Shown: positions 42,095-50,304 of the stretch, piece by piece
How positions within the stretch are numbered: position 1 is the stretch's first letter
Layout: each line of letters starts with the position of its first letter
Source: Paenibacillus andongensis
GTDB taxonomy: Bacteria; Bacillota; Bacilli; Paenibacillales; NBRC-103111
Length of the DNA stretch: 64,000 nt
Assembly (NCBI RefSeq): GCF_025369935.1
Contig: NZ_CP104467.1
Span: 6,207,001 to 6,271,000 of the forward strand
Reading direction: 5' to 3'
Program-made: the position numbers and the translations under genes
Notes under the pieces: model-generated
Seen by the model: the letters and a program-made list of their open reading frames with translations, nothing else
Database searches by the model: none
What the model was told of the DNA's origin: nothing

Positions 42095-43108
42095 TTATTT
42101 CACCAGTTCGGGATAAATGCCTTTCGCCATTTCAAGTAATCCATCGGTCAGTCTTGGACCCGGACGGCTGAGCATGTTCTGGTCGAGGCCGACCACCTGC
42201 TTGTTCTTCACGGCATCAATGGTATCCCAACCACTTCTAGATCGGATAATTTCATCAAGTGGTTTCTTGCTCTTACTATCGACAACCCCATTGGCGAACA
42301 GAATTACACCTGGATTTTGTTGAATGATTTTTTCTTCACTGATTTCATACCAGCCATTTTTGTCTCCTGCAACGTTAACACCGCCAGAAATCTTGATCAA
42401 TTCATCCATAAACTCGCCACTGCCCACTGTCCATCCCGGGGCAAATTCAATGTATACCTTTTTCTTGTTCTCTTGCTTCACGTCTTTCACTGCATTAACA
42501 ACCTTTTGACGGTCCGCTTTCATCTTGGCAACCACTTTTTCCGCTTGCTCCTGATGATCCGTAATGATTCCGTACGTTTGAATATTCGCAATGGCATCAT
42601 CCAATGTTTTCGGCTCCACTTTAAACACGTTGATATTCAAAGCACGCAGCTTTTCTACTGTATCGGGTTTCATCGAAACCCCCGTAAACACAACATTTGC
42701 GTTAGAAGCGATCACGGCTTCTTGATTAGGCTTCGTTATGCTGCCAAGTTTCGGCTTCGTTTTCGCCGCTTCTGGATAATCATCATAATCAGATACACCA
42801 ACAATATTAGCTTCCAGCCCTATTGCAAAAAGGGCTTCAGTCTCTGCCGGGGACACCGATGCAATACGCTCAGGCGCTTTATCAAATGTAAACTCTTTGC
42901 CCGTAGCATCTTTTATTTTCAATGGATAGACCGTCTTTTTGGCTGCGGATGATGGTGCCGTCGTTGCAGCAGGAGCTTTGGTCCCTTCCCCGCCAAGCTT
43001 AGACGGATTAGTGATTTCCGTTTCCTTTTTACCGCAAGCTGCTAGACTCATTGCTGTTGTTAACGCTACTGTAAGAATAAGTGCTTTTTTTACTGAATTC
43101 TTTTTCAT
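42095..43108 (-). CDS. btuF: Cobalamin/corrinoid-binding lipoprotein
   Basis: 337 residues from the ATG at 43108 (GAGAGGG upstream). The longer frame reads through the riboswitch and is rejected. The signal MKKNSVKKALILTVALTTAM ends at the lipobox SLAAC, followed by an Ala/Thr/Ser linker. The helical-backbone binding domain (Peripla_BP_2) has the family start PERIASVSPAETEALFAIGL and VVGLDQNMLSRPGPRLTDGL near the end. It is first in the B12-controlled operon. Confidence 0.92.
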   Translation of the reverse strand: MKKNSVKKALILTVALTTAMSLAACGKKETEITNPSKLGGEGTKAPAATTAPSSAAKKTVYPLKIKDATGKEFTFDKAPERIASVSPAETEALFAIGLEANIVGVSDYDDYPEAAKTKPKLGSITKPNQEAVIASNANVVFTGVSMKPDTVEKLRALNINVFKVEPKTLDDAIANIQTYGIITDHQEQAEKVVAKMKADRQKVVNAVKDVKQENKKKVYIEFAPGWTVGSGEFMDELIKISGGVNVAGDKNGWYEISEEKIIQQNPGVILFANGVVDSKSKKPLDEIIRSRSGWDTIDAVKNKQVVGLDQNMLSRPGPRLTDGLLEMAKGIYPELVK

Positions 43109-43152
43109 CTGGCAAACCCTCTCTCTAAACAATTTATGTCGATTGACCCTAA

Positions 43153-43189
43153 CAAAAAAGCCCCTTTGTTCTCGAAGGAACAAAAGGGA
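43153..43189 (-). terminator. Terminator of the cobalamin riboswitch
   Basis: CCCTTTTGTTC / GAGAACAAAGGGG on the minus strand followed by CTTTTTTG, between the aptamer and btuF. Expected expression platform. Confidence 0.88.
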
Positions 43190-43267
43190 CGATAAATCGC
43201 GGCGCTCAGCAATATCTAGGGTAGCTTCCTGATTTAACGCGATCCTTTTCCTCGAAGGATGTCGTAA

Positions 43268-43408
43268 ACGGCACCATGGGCAGGTATCCTGACTCTCCCG
43301 GCAGTTCATGCCAGGATTACAGTGGCGGGACCGCGCCGGACTTTAACCGGCTTCCCTTTTAAGTGGCAATCTCTTCGTAAGTGAGCTTACCAGCACCTAT
43401 GGCTGCAT
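43268..43408 (-). promoter_or_regulatory. Cobalamin (B12) riboswitch
   Basis: The minus strand shows the conserved elements AAAAGGGAAGCCGGT, GGCGCGGTCCCGCCACTGT and the B12 box GTCAGGATACCTGCC (43279-43293). It heads the btuF-to-pseudouridine-synthase operon and should reduce its expression when adenosylcobalamin is abundant. Confidence 0.96.
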
Positions 43409-43447
43409 GTTTTACTATCAATCTATTTGTCGATTATAGACTTCTTG

Positions 43448-43975
43448 TTACTTTTGTGCAATTATTTTGAGCACTTGCAACGACTCATTCATCTTTGGAG
43501 CATTTTGAGGAATAAAAGCCACCAAGCCTTTTCCTTCAAAACCTTGCTCTTTCATCCATTTGTTTCCTGCAAGAGGAATACCATATAGATGCTTTTCAGC
43601 AGGCTTACCCTCTTCAGCAATTTGAATAACGCCATCCGGATAATCTTCAGGTTTGATGGTATCATCCAAAGAAACGAAACCCGCTTGATTACTTAGTGAT
43701 TTGAATTGATCTTCGCCAAGAATGAAGATGCCATTGCCCCCGGCAGCTAGCTCCACAATCATTTTTTCCAACGAGAATATAGGTGATGTATTCACTTTGA
43801 CTGTAGGAACCTCGCCCACCTTGGATTTCAAAGAATTCTCCAGCTTGTCCCCCGCTTCACTTGGAAAACCATTCGAGCCCATAATAAAAATAGATACATC
43901 CGGCTTCGGCCCGCCGCAACCCGTAAGCATCACCATAAGCCCCACCATCATAACCAACAGCCATTTCACTTTCAT
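43448..43975 (-). CDS. Lipoprotein of unknown function
   Basis: 175 residues from the ATG at 43975 (GGAGG upstream, spacing rather long). The signal MKVKWLLVMMVGLMVMLTGC ends at a lipidated Cys20. The mature part reads PDVSIFIMGSNGFPSEAGDK, then KVNTSPIFSLEKMIVELAAG and GIFILGEDQFKSL, which has the alternation of a small alpha/beta binding fold. I do not recognise the family. It lies outside the riboswitch-controlled operon, between it and a Spo0E-like gene. Confidence 0.7.
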   Translation of the reverse strand: MKVKWLLVMMVGLMVMLTGCGGPKPDVSIFIMGSNGFPSEAGDKLENSLKSKVGEVPTVKVNTSPIFSLEKMIVELAAGGNGIFILGEDQFKSLSNQAGFVSLDDTIKPEDYPDGVIQIAEEGKPAEKHLYGIPLAGNKWMKEQGFEGKGLVAFIPQNAPKMNESLQVLKIIAQK

Positions 43976-44024
43976 GTTGTGAGCGTACCTCCGTTTGTTA
44001 TCTGAATCCATCGATAGTCGTGAG

Positions 44025-44052
44025 AAAAGTCGGTTTTCACCGACTTTTTTTC
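44025..44052. terminator. Bidirectional terminator at the Spo0E-like gene end
   Basis: AAAAGTCGGT / ACCGACTTTT stem overlapping the stop codon, with A-run and T-run on the two sides. Confidence 0.8.
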
Positions 44053-44303
44053 CCATTATGCATATATTCATTTATTTTTTGGTCTAGTATTGTGCTCAAT
44101 TCAACGACGGAATCAGATGTCATTTCTTCCCCATCAAAAACCATCTGTTCTAACCTTCGTCGCAGAGAATGAATCTCTTCTTCTAATAAGGTAAGGGAGT
44201 TTTTCTTCTTCGCACGCTTGGTTAACCAACGTTGTCCGAAATCCTGTTCACGAATTTGAAAATGTTTTTGATAGGTTGATAGTTGATATTCCATAAAAGC
44301 CAT
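44037..44303 (-). CDS. Spo0E-like aspartyl-phosphate phosphatase
   Basis: 88 residues. The C-terminal half forms the two-helix Spo0E hairpin: LTLLEEEIHSLRRRLEQMV, then the signature SxxLDxxI at residues 70-77 (ELSTILDQKINEYM). The family dephosphorylates Spo0A-P and delays sporulation. The 35-residue basic extension before the hairpin is longer than usual. The second ATG (44303) is chosen because GGAGGG abuts the first ATG without spacing. Confidence 0.82.
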   Translation of the reverse strand: MAFMEYQLSTYQKHFQIREQDFGQRWLTKRAKKKNSLTLLEEEIHSLRRRLEQMVFDGEEMTSDSVVELSTILDQKINEYMHNGKKSR

Positions 44304-44371
44304 GCTCATCCCTCCTTACTACAAGAATACCAGTTTTCATCAATAATGAACATATTTATTTACGTTAGCAC

Positions 44372-45577
44372 TTACAATTTTCTCATAAAATTGCCAATTC
44401 TCTCCAATGCTTCATTTAGCTGCGAAACACTATAGGCATACGAGCAGCGTAAGAAGCCTTCTCCACCTAAACCAAACACATCACCAGGCACAGCAGCAAC
44501 TTTTGACTCAAATAATAACCGCTGCGCAAACTCCTCTGAAGTTAATCCTGTAGCGACAATACTTGGAAATGCATAGAATGCGCCTTGCGGCTCATGACAT
44601 TCAAGACCAATATCTCGGAACCCTTTTACGATCAAACGTCTGCGCTGGTTATAGGACTCGATCATCCGATCTTTCTCTTCCATACCATTCGTCAAAGCCT
44701 CGTGAGCAGCAACTTGGCCCATGACCGGTGCGCACATCACCGTATATTGATGAATTTTGGTCATCGCCGAAATAAGTTCATGGTGACCGCAAGCATATCC
44801 CATCCGCCAGCCTGTCATGGCAAAAGCTTTGGAGAACCCGCTAACCAAGATTGTCCGGTCTTTCATGCCAGGAATAGCCGCGAAGCTCACGTGCTTCTGA
44901 CCATAAGTCAGCTCTGCATATATTTCATCGGAAATGACAATAAGATCATTCTCTTCGATGACTTTGGCAATCGGAAGCCAATCCTCATAGGTCATAATAC
45001 CGCCTGTCGGATTGCTAGGATAGCAGAGAATTAATATTTTGGAGCGTGGCGTAATCGCGTCGCGAAGAGCTTTCTCAGTCAACTTGAACTGGTCCTTTGC
45101 GAAGGTCTCAATCCCAACAGCTACACCGCCGCTTATACTTGTGATAGGGGAATACGAAATATAACAAGGCTCAGGTATAAGAATCTCGTCGCCCGGCGTT
45201 ATCAAAGCTCGGAGAGCTAAATCGATCGCTTCACTTCCTCCAACCGTAACCAGGACTTCATTCGACGGCTCATATTTCACTTTAAAAGACGTATGAAGGT
45301 AATCGGCAATCGCTTCACGAAGCTCAGGAATACCAGAGTTTGGGGTGTATTTCGTTTTACCGCGTTCCAAGGAATGCACAGCAGCTTCACGAACATGCCA
45401 TGGTGTCGAGAAATCCGGTTCCCCTACACCAAGAGAAATAATATCTTCCTTGCTGTTACTCACCAAATCAAAAAACTTCCGTATACCTGAAGGTTTCATT
45501 TCACGTACGGCAGGAGCGAGGTAGTCCCTCATCGATTTTACCTTATTCTGCTGGATCGTTATCTCATCTTTGATCAT
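44372..45577 (-). CDS. Class I PLP aminotransferase (PatA/AraT-like)
   Basis: 401 residues. The Schiff-base Lys lies in SGFSKAFAMTGWRMGY. Also present are ISLGVGEPDFSTPWHVREAA, YTPNSGIPELREAI, CYPSNPTGG and ISDEIYAELTY. This matches the aromatic/aspartate-type aminotransferases called PatA in Bacilli. It follows the Lrp-type regulator by 15 bases, an arrangement consistent with amino-acid-responsive control. GAGGGAAC precedes the ATG. The amino acid substrate is not determined. Confidence 0.88.
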   Translation of the reverse strand: MIKDEITIQQNKVKSMRDYLAPAVREMKPSGIRKFFDLVSNSKEDIISLGVGEPDFSTPWHVREAAVHSLERGKTKYTPNSGIPELREAIADYLHTSFKVKYEPSNEVLVTVGGSEAIDLALRALITPGDEILIPEPCYISYSPITSISGGVAVGIETFAKDQFKLTEKALRDAITPRSKILILCYPSNPTGGIMTYEDWLPIAKVIEENDLIVISDEIYAELTYGQKHVSFAAIPGMKDRTILVSGFSKAFAMTGWRMGYACGHHELISAMTKIHQYTVMCAPVMGQVAAHEALTNGMEEKDRMIESYNQRRRLIVKGFRDIGLECHEPQGAFYAFPSIVATGLTSEEFAQRLLFESKVAAVPGDVFGLGGEGFLRCSYAYSVSQLNEALERIGNFMRKL

Positions 45578-45592
45578 GGCGTTCCCTCTTCT

Positions 45593-46084
45593 TTACGGCG
45601 AAACGAGCATTCGGTGATCATCTTCCTGATCCTCGAATATAATGCCGTCTTGTTTGTATTTTTTTAATATAAAATTCGTCTTAGTTGAAAGTACGCGATC
45701 TATCGGCGAGAGCTTGTTAGACACGAAAGAAGCGACTTGTTTGAGAGAACTGCCCTCAATTTCCACAAGCAAATCATAAGCGCCAGACATGAGATAAACC
45801 GATTTGACTTCTGGATATAAATAGATCCGTTCCGCGATCGCATCAAACCCGTGCCCGCGTTCCGGCGTAATTTGCACTTCAATTAGGGCGGTAACCTTTT
45901 CGTCATCCACTTTACTCCAGTTAACTACTGTCGCGTATTTGACGATGACCTTATCCGCTTCCATCTCGCTTATCGCTCGCGCCACCTCGGCCTCCGCCGT
46001 TCCTAGCATAGTGGCGATCAAGTCCGCACTCCTGCGGGCATCTTCCTTCAGTAGTTCGAGAATTTTAAGCTTCAAAGCATCCAT
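45593..46084 (-). CDS. Lrp/AsnC-family transcriptional regulator
   Basis: 163 residues from the ATG at 46084 (AGGTAGG upstream); an ATG at 46120 sits directly on its only purine run. The N-terminal winged helix (LKLKILELLKEDARRSADLI, TAEAEVARAISEMEADKVI) is followed by the RAM effector domain (VTALIEVQITPERGHGFDAI, AYDLLVEIEGSSLKQVASFV). It probably senses an amino acid and controls the aminotransferase gene behind it. Confidence 0.88.
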   Translation of the reverse strand: MDALKLKILELLKEDARRSADLIATMLGTAEAEVARAISEMEADKVIVKYATVVNWSKVDDEKVTALIEVQITPERGHGFDAIAERIYLYPEVKSVYLMSGAYDLLVEIEGSSLKQVASFVSNKLSPIDRVLSTKTNFILKKYKQDGIIFEDQEDDHRMLVSP

Positions 46085-46223
46085 GGTTAAACCTACCTTT
46101 CTGAAATCTGATTCGTTCATCCTTTAATCTTACAATGAATTACTGTCCTAATTCAATTACTGAGCTTGTTTTAGAGCGGAATATTTTTGTATAACCGAAA
46201 TTTCCACCCTACAGATTGCAAAA

Positions 46224-46252
46224 AGGCCACCCGGGACTCCGAATAGCCTCTG
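46224..46252 (-). terminator. Terminator of the GNAT-like gene
   Basis: GGC-CGG / CCG-GCC imperfect stem on the minus strand followed by TTTTTGC. Confidence 0.5.
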
Positions 46253-46266
46253 ATTACCAGTAATTA

Positions 46267-46563
46267 TCAGGATTGAGCTTGAACCAAACTAACCTTCGAT
46301 TCTGCTTGCAGCAATTTGTTCATCATGGATTCAATTTCACGATGCTCATACGTAGGACGTACATGAACATGACATTCTCCCGCCATACAACCGATTCCGA
46401 CTAGTTTATTCTCATCATAAACCGAGATAACGTGATCCGATTGGAAATCGTTCCAATTCACGATCGCTTGGGCACCAAATGTTATGCATTCTTCTGTATA
46501 TGTCTGAATAAATTCCTGGAATTGATCTTTTTCAGGAAGTGCGTTAATATAGGCTAGTTTCAC
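46267..46563 (-). CDS. Small GNAT-like hypothetical protein
   Basis: 98 residues from the GTG at 46563, which has AAAGGTGG seven bases upstream; the longer frame from 46620 lacks one. The core (VISVYDENKLVGIGCMAGEC, HVHVRPTYEHREIESMMNKL) resembles the central strands and V-x-P-x-Y turn of GNAT acetyltransferases. It is too short for a full fold and lacks a clear acetyl-CoA loop. It may be a reduced member or unrelated. Confidence 0.6.
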   Translation of the reverse strand: MKLAYINALPEKDQFQEFIQTYTEECITFGAQAIVNWNDFQSDHVISVYDENKLVGIGCMAGECHVHVRPTYEHREIESMMNKLLQAESKVSLVQAQS

Positions 46564-46678
46564 AGTATTTCCACCTTTCATCCCTAACTTTCTTATACTT
46601 ATACTCATAATTATACTCAATTATGAATTTTTATTCAATGTTCTTTCATCATCTTTTTTGTTAAGTAATAATGTAGAA

Positions 46679-46714
46679 CGGCCCATCCGAATCATTTTGA
46701 TCCGTTGGGCCGCT
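46679..46714 (-). terminator. Possible terminator of cysK
   Basis: GCGGCCCAaCGGATC / GATtCGGATGGGCCG hairpin 28 bases beyond the cysK stop; the T-run is weak. Confidence 0.45.
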
Positions 46715-46741
46715 TTATATTTGCAAAGCTTATTCATGTAT

Positions 46742-47668
46742 TTAATCAAAAATATCCATACTCAAATATCTTTCGCCCGTATCCGGAGCAATACAAAGCA
46801 CTCTCTTGCCCGCGCCTAGCTTATGGGCAACCTGCATACCTGTCCACACCGAGGCTCCGGCTGAGGGTCCCACAAGAATACCTTCCATGCTGGCCAGCTC
46901 TTTCATGGTTCGGATCGCATCTTCGTCCGTCACCTGAACGATCTGATCGTATATGCTTGTGTTCAAAATAGCGGGTACGAAACCTGGACTCGTACCGACG
47001 AGTTTATGCGGACCCGGACTTCCTCCAGACAGAACCGGTGAACCCTTCGGTTCCACCACATAGATCTGGATATCCGGCAGCTTCTCTCGGAGCACCTCGC
47101 CTGTTCCAGTAATCGTTCCGCCAGTGCCTGATGTTGCAACGAATGCATCCAGACGTCCGTCCATTTGCTCCAGAATTTCCGGAGCCGTTGTCGTGCGATG
47201 AATACTCGGATTCGCTGGATTCTCGAACTGCTGTGGGATATAGCTGCCAGGTATCTGATCACGCAGCTCCTTCGCTTTCTCAATCGCACCCGGCATCCGC
47301 AGCGCGGCGGGAGTGAGTACGACCTCTGCGCCATAGGCCTTGAGCAGATTAATGCGTTCTTTGGTCATGTTGTCGGGCATGATCAGAATGGCTTTGTAGC
47401 CTCTGGCTGCCGCATTCATGGCAAGTCCAATGCCTGTATTACCGCTTGTCGGCTCGATAATCGTAGCACCAGGACGCAGCAGCCCATCTTTCTCCGCCTG
47501 CTCGATTAAATTAAATGCAGCGCGGTCTTTCACACTGCCGCTTGGATTGAAGTATTCAAGCTTTACGTAGAGCTCAGCATCATTCGGACCTACCAAACGG
47601 TTAATCCGCACAGCTGGTGTATCACCAATCAGTTCTGTAATGCTATTCACCATTTTTTTATGTGTCAA
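46742..47668 (-). CDS. cysK: Cysteine synthase (O-acetylserine sulfhydrylase)
   Basis: 308 residues from the TTG at 47668. The PLP Lys is in NPSGSVKDRAAF, the phosphate loop is TSGTGGTITG, the substrate loop PTSGNTGIGLAM, and SAGASVWTGMQVA follows. It joins sulfide with O-acetylserine in the cytosol. GAGGTGGGG lies five bases before the TTG; the later ATG (47653) is too far from the site, and the earlier ATG (47689) overlaps it. Confidence 0.93.
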   Translation of the reverse strand: MTHKKMVNSITELIGDTPAVRINRLVGPNDAELYVKLEYFNPSGSVKDRAAFNLIEQAEKDGLLRPGATIIEPTSGNTGIGLAMNAAARGYKAILIMPDNMTKERINLLKAYGAEVVLTPAALRMPGAIEKAKELRDQIPGSYIPQQFENPANPSIHRTTTAPEILEQMDGRLDAFVATSGTGGTITGTGEVLREKLPDIQIYVVEPKGSPVLSGGSPGPHKLVGTSPGFVPAILNTSIYDQIVQVTDEDAIRTMKELASMEGILVGPSAGASVWTGMQVAHKLGAGKRVLCIAPDTGERYLSMDIFD

Positions 47669-47734
47669 GGGTACCCCACCTCTTCCCATTAAAACAATCT
47701 ATACCCACATTTTTATCGGGAAGCACGAAAGATG

Positions 47735-49048
47735 TCAAGTTCTAATTACAGTTAACTGCTTCTTCATAAAGTACCAGCTAACCAATGGTGAACTGCCAAT
47801 GATTAATAACAGTACGTTTATAACAAGTGGCGCCGTACTCCATGAAATGACACAGATGAATACTAACACACCGCATATACGCCCCACATTGAGTGAAAGC
47901 TCACGAAGTACAACATACTCCTCCCGCTGCTTAGCGCTGGCTTCATTTGAACCAATGAGATCGAATACAGCCGACACCATAGGCACCGAATACATCGGAA
48001 AGAAGAGCGAAGCTCCTATGCCGAAAATAAGTAATGTGCTATACCCCATTTTCCAGAAAAAAGGAATAATTACGGCTACGATCATAGCAGCGCCAATCAG
48101 CATACTGATCTTACGAAAATGCGGCTTAACAAACCGTCCCGCCACCCAGAAACTCACTAAGGATACCGAAGATGTAATCAATACGAAACTCCCTAACCTC
48201 GCTTCACTTGATGTGGATATGTAAACGAGAAGTGCAATCATGAAACCAAAGACACCCTCTCTAACTCCTTGAAATACCAACGCTAAGCAAACGCGCTTCC
48301 AAGGTGTTTCAGCTTGCCTTAAACAACGTAAGGGAAACAACCATTCGTAGGTACCCTGTACCTTCCGCTTTTTCAAAAAGAAACTAATGATCACGCCTAG
48401 CACAAAGATACCTAACGAGATGGAAAAAATTAACCGATACCCAGGACCATCGCCCAAACTCACAATGAGTAAACCAGAGATCCATGGTGCTATTATTCCT
48501 GAGCCAGAACCCAATAGCCCCACCCAGCCATTGAACCGATCACGATTATCGGGGTCCGTCACTTCAAAATAGACCACATTAAAGGCAACCCAGAATAAGC
48601 CAGCTGAAATCCCCTGGACCATACCTAACCAAACGAAATAGTGAAAGCTGCTTGCTCCAAGCCACAATACCAGCATATAAAAGCCCGCGGAAACCGCTAC
48701 GCCAAGCCGTAAACAGTTCATTTTATTGTGTTCCTTTACCCATTTCCCTGCTAACCAGAAAGTCAGCGCCATTGTCAAATGCGTTGTCAACGTAAACCAA
48801 CCGATTAAAGCGTAGTCATTTTTGGCCTTCCACAAATAGACACCAACGAAAGTTCCCGACAAAGCATTTGCACTGCCAAATAGCGTGTGAACAATGAGCA
48901 AAAGAATCGCTTGCGCATCTAACCGGCCTTTCTTCTGTGTACCCTTAACTTGGGCGGCTCCACTTCCACGTTCTTCAAAATAATTACTTCTAGTGCCATC
49001 TATTGCCTTACTTGGCCCAACAAAATGCTTACTCTGATCCTTTTGCAT
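47735..49048 (-). CDS. MFS transporter of unknown substrate
   Basis: 437 residues from the ATG at 49048 (GAGGAGG upstream). A charged N-terminal tail of about 45 residues precedes roughly twelve membrane helices. MFS features include FWLAGKWVKEHNKMNCLRLG, an A-like loop, and the symmetrical second half. FEVTDPDNRDRFNGWVGLLG and REEYVVLRELSLNVGR are conserved in a Bacilli subgroup of unknown function. Not obviously a drug exporter. Confidence 0.8.
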   Translation of the reverse strand: MQKDQSKHFVGPSKAIDGTRSNYFEERGSGAAQVKGTQKKGRLDAQAILLLIVHTLFGSANALSGTFVGVYLWKAKNDYALIGWFTLTTHLTMALTFWLAGKWVKEHNKMNCLRLGVAVSAGFYMLVLWLGASSFHYFVWLGMVQGISAGLFWVAFNVVYFEVTDPDNRDRFNGWVGLLGSGSGIIAPWISGLLIVSLGDGPGYRLIFSISLGIFVLGVIISFFLKKRKVQGTYEWLFPLRCLRQAETPWKRVCLALVFQGVREGVFGFMIALLVYISTSSEARLGSFVLITSSVSLVSFWVAGRFVKPHFRKISMLIGAAMIVAVIIPFFWKMGYSTLLIFGIGASLFFPMYSVPMVSAVFDLIGSNEASAKQREEYVVLRELSLNVGRICGVLVFICVISWSTAPLVINVLLLIIGSSPLVSWYFMKKQLTVIRT

Positions 49049-49131
49049 ATTCCTCCTCACCTTTCCCCATAGATCGAAATAGCTCTTGTTAAGCTTCCCC
49101 AATTGAGTGAAAATATGAGGCTGGACATATA

Positions 49132-49163
49132 AAAAAACCGAATCCATAAAGGACTCGGTTCCA
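49132..49163 (-). terminator. Terminator of the pspA operon
   Basis: ACCGAGTCC / GGATTCGGT on the minus strand followed by TTTTTTT, just past the zinc-ribbon gene stop. Confidence 0.88.
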
Positions 49164-49166
49164 TAA

Positions 49167-49667
49167 CTACTCCGATTTAATACGTTCAACCATGAGCAGT
49201 CGATCTGTATCAGATAAGATTTTCTCAACCTTAAAGCAAGACGGGCACACAAAGATATTCGAAGTAAAGGGACCTGTTAAGAAAGCACTTCCTAACGTTT
49301 TGGGAATAACTGGCGTGAATGAGGAACCACTCGTAACCTCGGTACCAGCAAACAACATCAGTTCATGGCAGCTTGAACACTCGGGTGCCTCTTCTTGTTC
49401 ATCCGTAATATGCTGAACTTTTTCTCCGTATTTATCGAGAGGTTCATCCGAATCATCCCAGGCCAATGACAAATCTTCATCCGAATCGGCATATTCTTGT
49501 TCATCAAAGCGAAGCGGTTGACCTGTTTGCTTCACCTTTAGATCAATGGTTCTATAATCATTCAGTTCGTTAAAACAGTGTGGACATTCGTCCTCTGGTC
49601 CAATTTCTGGATCCCAAACGATTTCCGTTTGGCACCATGGACAAACGATTTCTTCATTGGCACTCAT
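49167..49667 (-). CDS. Double zinc-ribbon hypothetical protein
   Basis: 166 residues from the ATG at 49667 (GGAGGATT upstream). An N-terminal zinc ribbon uses C9, C12, C28 and C31 (CPWC, CPHC); the C-terminal one uses C97, C100, C141 and C144 (CSSC, CPSC). An acidic stretch (DSDEDLSLAWDDSDEPLDKY) joins them. Cytoplasmic and probably protein-binding. It is last in the pspA gene group, which suggests a part in the envelope-stress response. No named family recognised. Confidence 0.72.
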   Translation of the reverse strand: MSANEEIVCPWCQTEIVWDPEIGPEDECPHCFNELNDYRTIDLKVKQTGQPLRFDEQEYADSDEDLSLAWDDSDEPLDKYGEKVQHITDEQEEAPECSSCHELMLFAGTEVTSGSSFTPVIPKTLGSAFLTGPFTSNIFVCPSCFKVEKILSDTDRLLMVERIKSE

Positions 49668-49692
49668 TACATAATCCTCCAACCTAATGCAT

Positions 49693-49776
49693 TCATGCAT
49701 ATTTCAATAAATAATAAACCCCTGCCGCCATAAATACAAATGCAATGGCAAACAAAGTGCCCCACAGGTATTTCAT
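49693..49776 (-). CDS. 27-residue single-pass membrane microprotein
   Basis: MKYLWGTLFAIAFVFMAAGV followed by YYLLKYA and a TGA. GGAGG lies eight bases before the ATG. One hydrophobic helix fills the peptide. It sits in a 138-base gap between the DUF350 and zinc-ribbon genes on the same strand, so it is probably translated from the same message. Small membrane peptides often modulate larger membrane complexes; the partner here would be a guess. Confidence 0.6.
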   Translation of the reverse strand: MKYLWGTLFAIAFVFMAAGVYYLLKYA

Positions 49777-49805
49777 TGTTCATGCCTCCAAGATTATGTA
49801 TGATT

Positions 49806-50225
49806 CTAAGTTACACAAGCTCCGACCACGTAGGAAAGGGAGACAGACAGCGTCAAGGACAAGAAACCTACAGCGCGATTATCCTTTTTGATTTCTTCAT
49901 CAATTTTGAAATAAGGCGTTAAGAATTCAAAAATGAAGTAGGCAACCATTAGAAGCAAGAATCCGTACCCTGCCCAGATGAGGGAATGCATCATCGTATC
50001 ATTGTTTAGGATAGCGAAACGGAACAGATTACAAATCCCAAAAATCTTCCCACCTGTAGCCATCGCTACAGATAAGTTGCCTTTTTTGATCTCAGCCCAG
50101 TCATCATATTTGGTGACCATTTCGAAAATCGTTAAAAATACAACAAGCGCTACTACAGCAACTGCAAAAAAGGCAAGCGTCGATAAATACGGGTTACTTA
50201 GCAATACATCCACCTCTTCGTTCAT
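49806..50225 (-). CDS. DUF350 family membrane protein
   Basis: 139 residues with four hydrophobic segments (LSTLAFFAVAVVALVVFLTI, NLSVAMATGGKIFGIC, LIWAGYGFLLLMVAYFIFEF, FLSLTLSVSLSYVVGACV). ExMVTKYDDWAEIKKGNLSVA in the first loop fits the DUF350 pattern (E. coli YjfL). In E. coli a DUF350 gene also lies with a pspA homologue (yjfJ). GGAGACG precedes the ATG. Confidence 0.82.
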   Translation of the reverse strand: MNEEVDVLLSNPYLSTLAFFAVAVVALVVFLTIFEMVTKYDDWAEIKKGNLSVAMATGGKIFGICNLFRFAILNNDTMMHSLIWAGYGFLLLMVAYFIFEFLTPYFKIDEEIKKDNRAVGFLSLTLSVSLSYVVGACVT

Positions 50226-50257
50226 ATCGTCTCCTGCCTTCCTTCACGAAAGATAGA

Positions 50258-50282
50258 AGAGACTGAGTTTGACTCAGTCTCT
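50258..50282 (-). promoter_or_regulatory. Intercistronic hairpin between pspA and the DUF350 gene
   Basis: AGAGACTGAGT / ACTCAGTCTCT perfect palindrome with only a weak T-rich tail. It may reduce readthrough or stabilise the pspA message. Confidence 0.65.
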
Positions 50283-50304
50283 CGCAGGTACTATTAGTAT
50301 AGCA

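Noticed and set aside
42317-42952. 211-codon plus-strand frame inside btuF
   Set aside because: Cysteine- and histidine-rich antisense shadow without a ribosome site, fully inside a well-supported gene.
43109-43309. N-terminal extension of btuF to 43309
   Set aside because: It reads through the cobalamin riboswitch; the signal peptide and ribosome site support the start at 43108.
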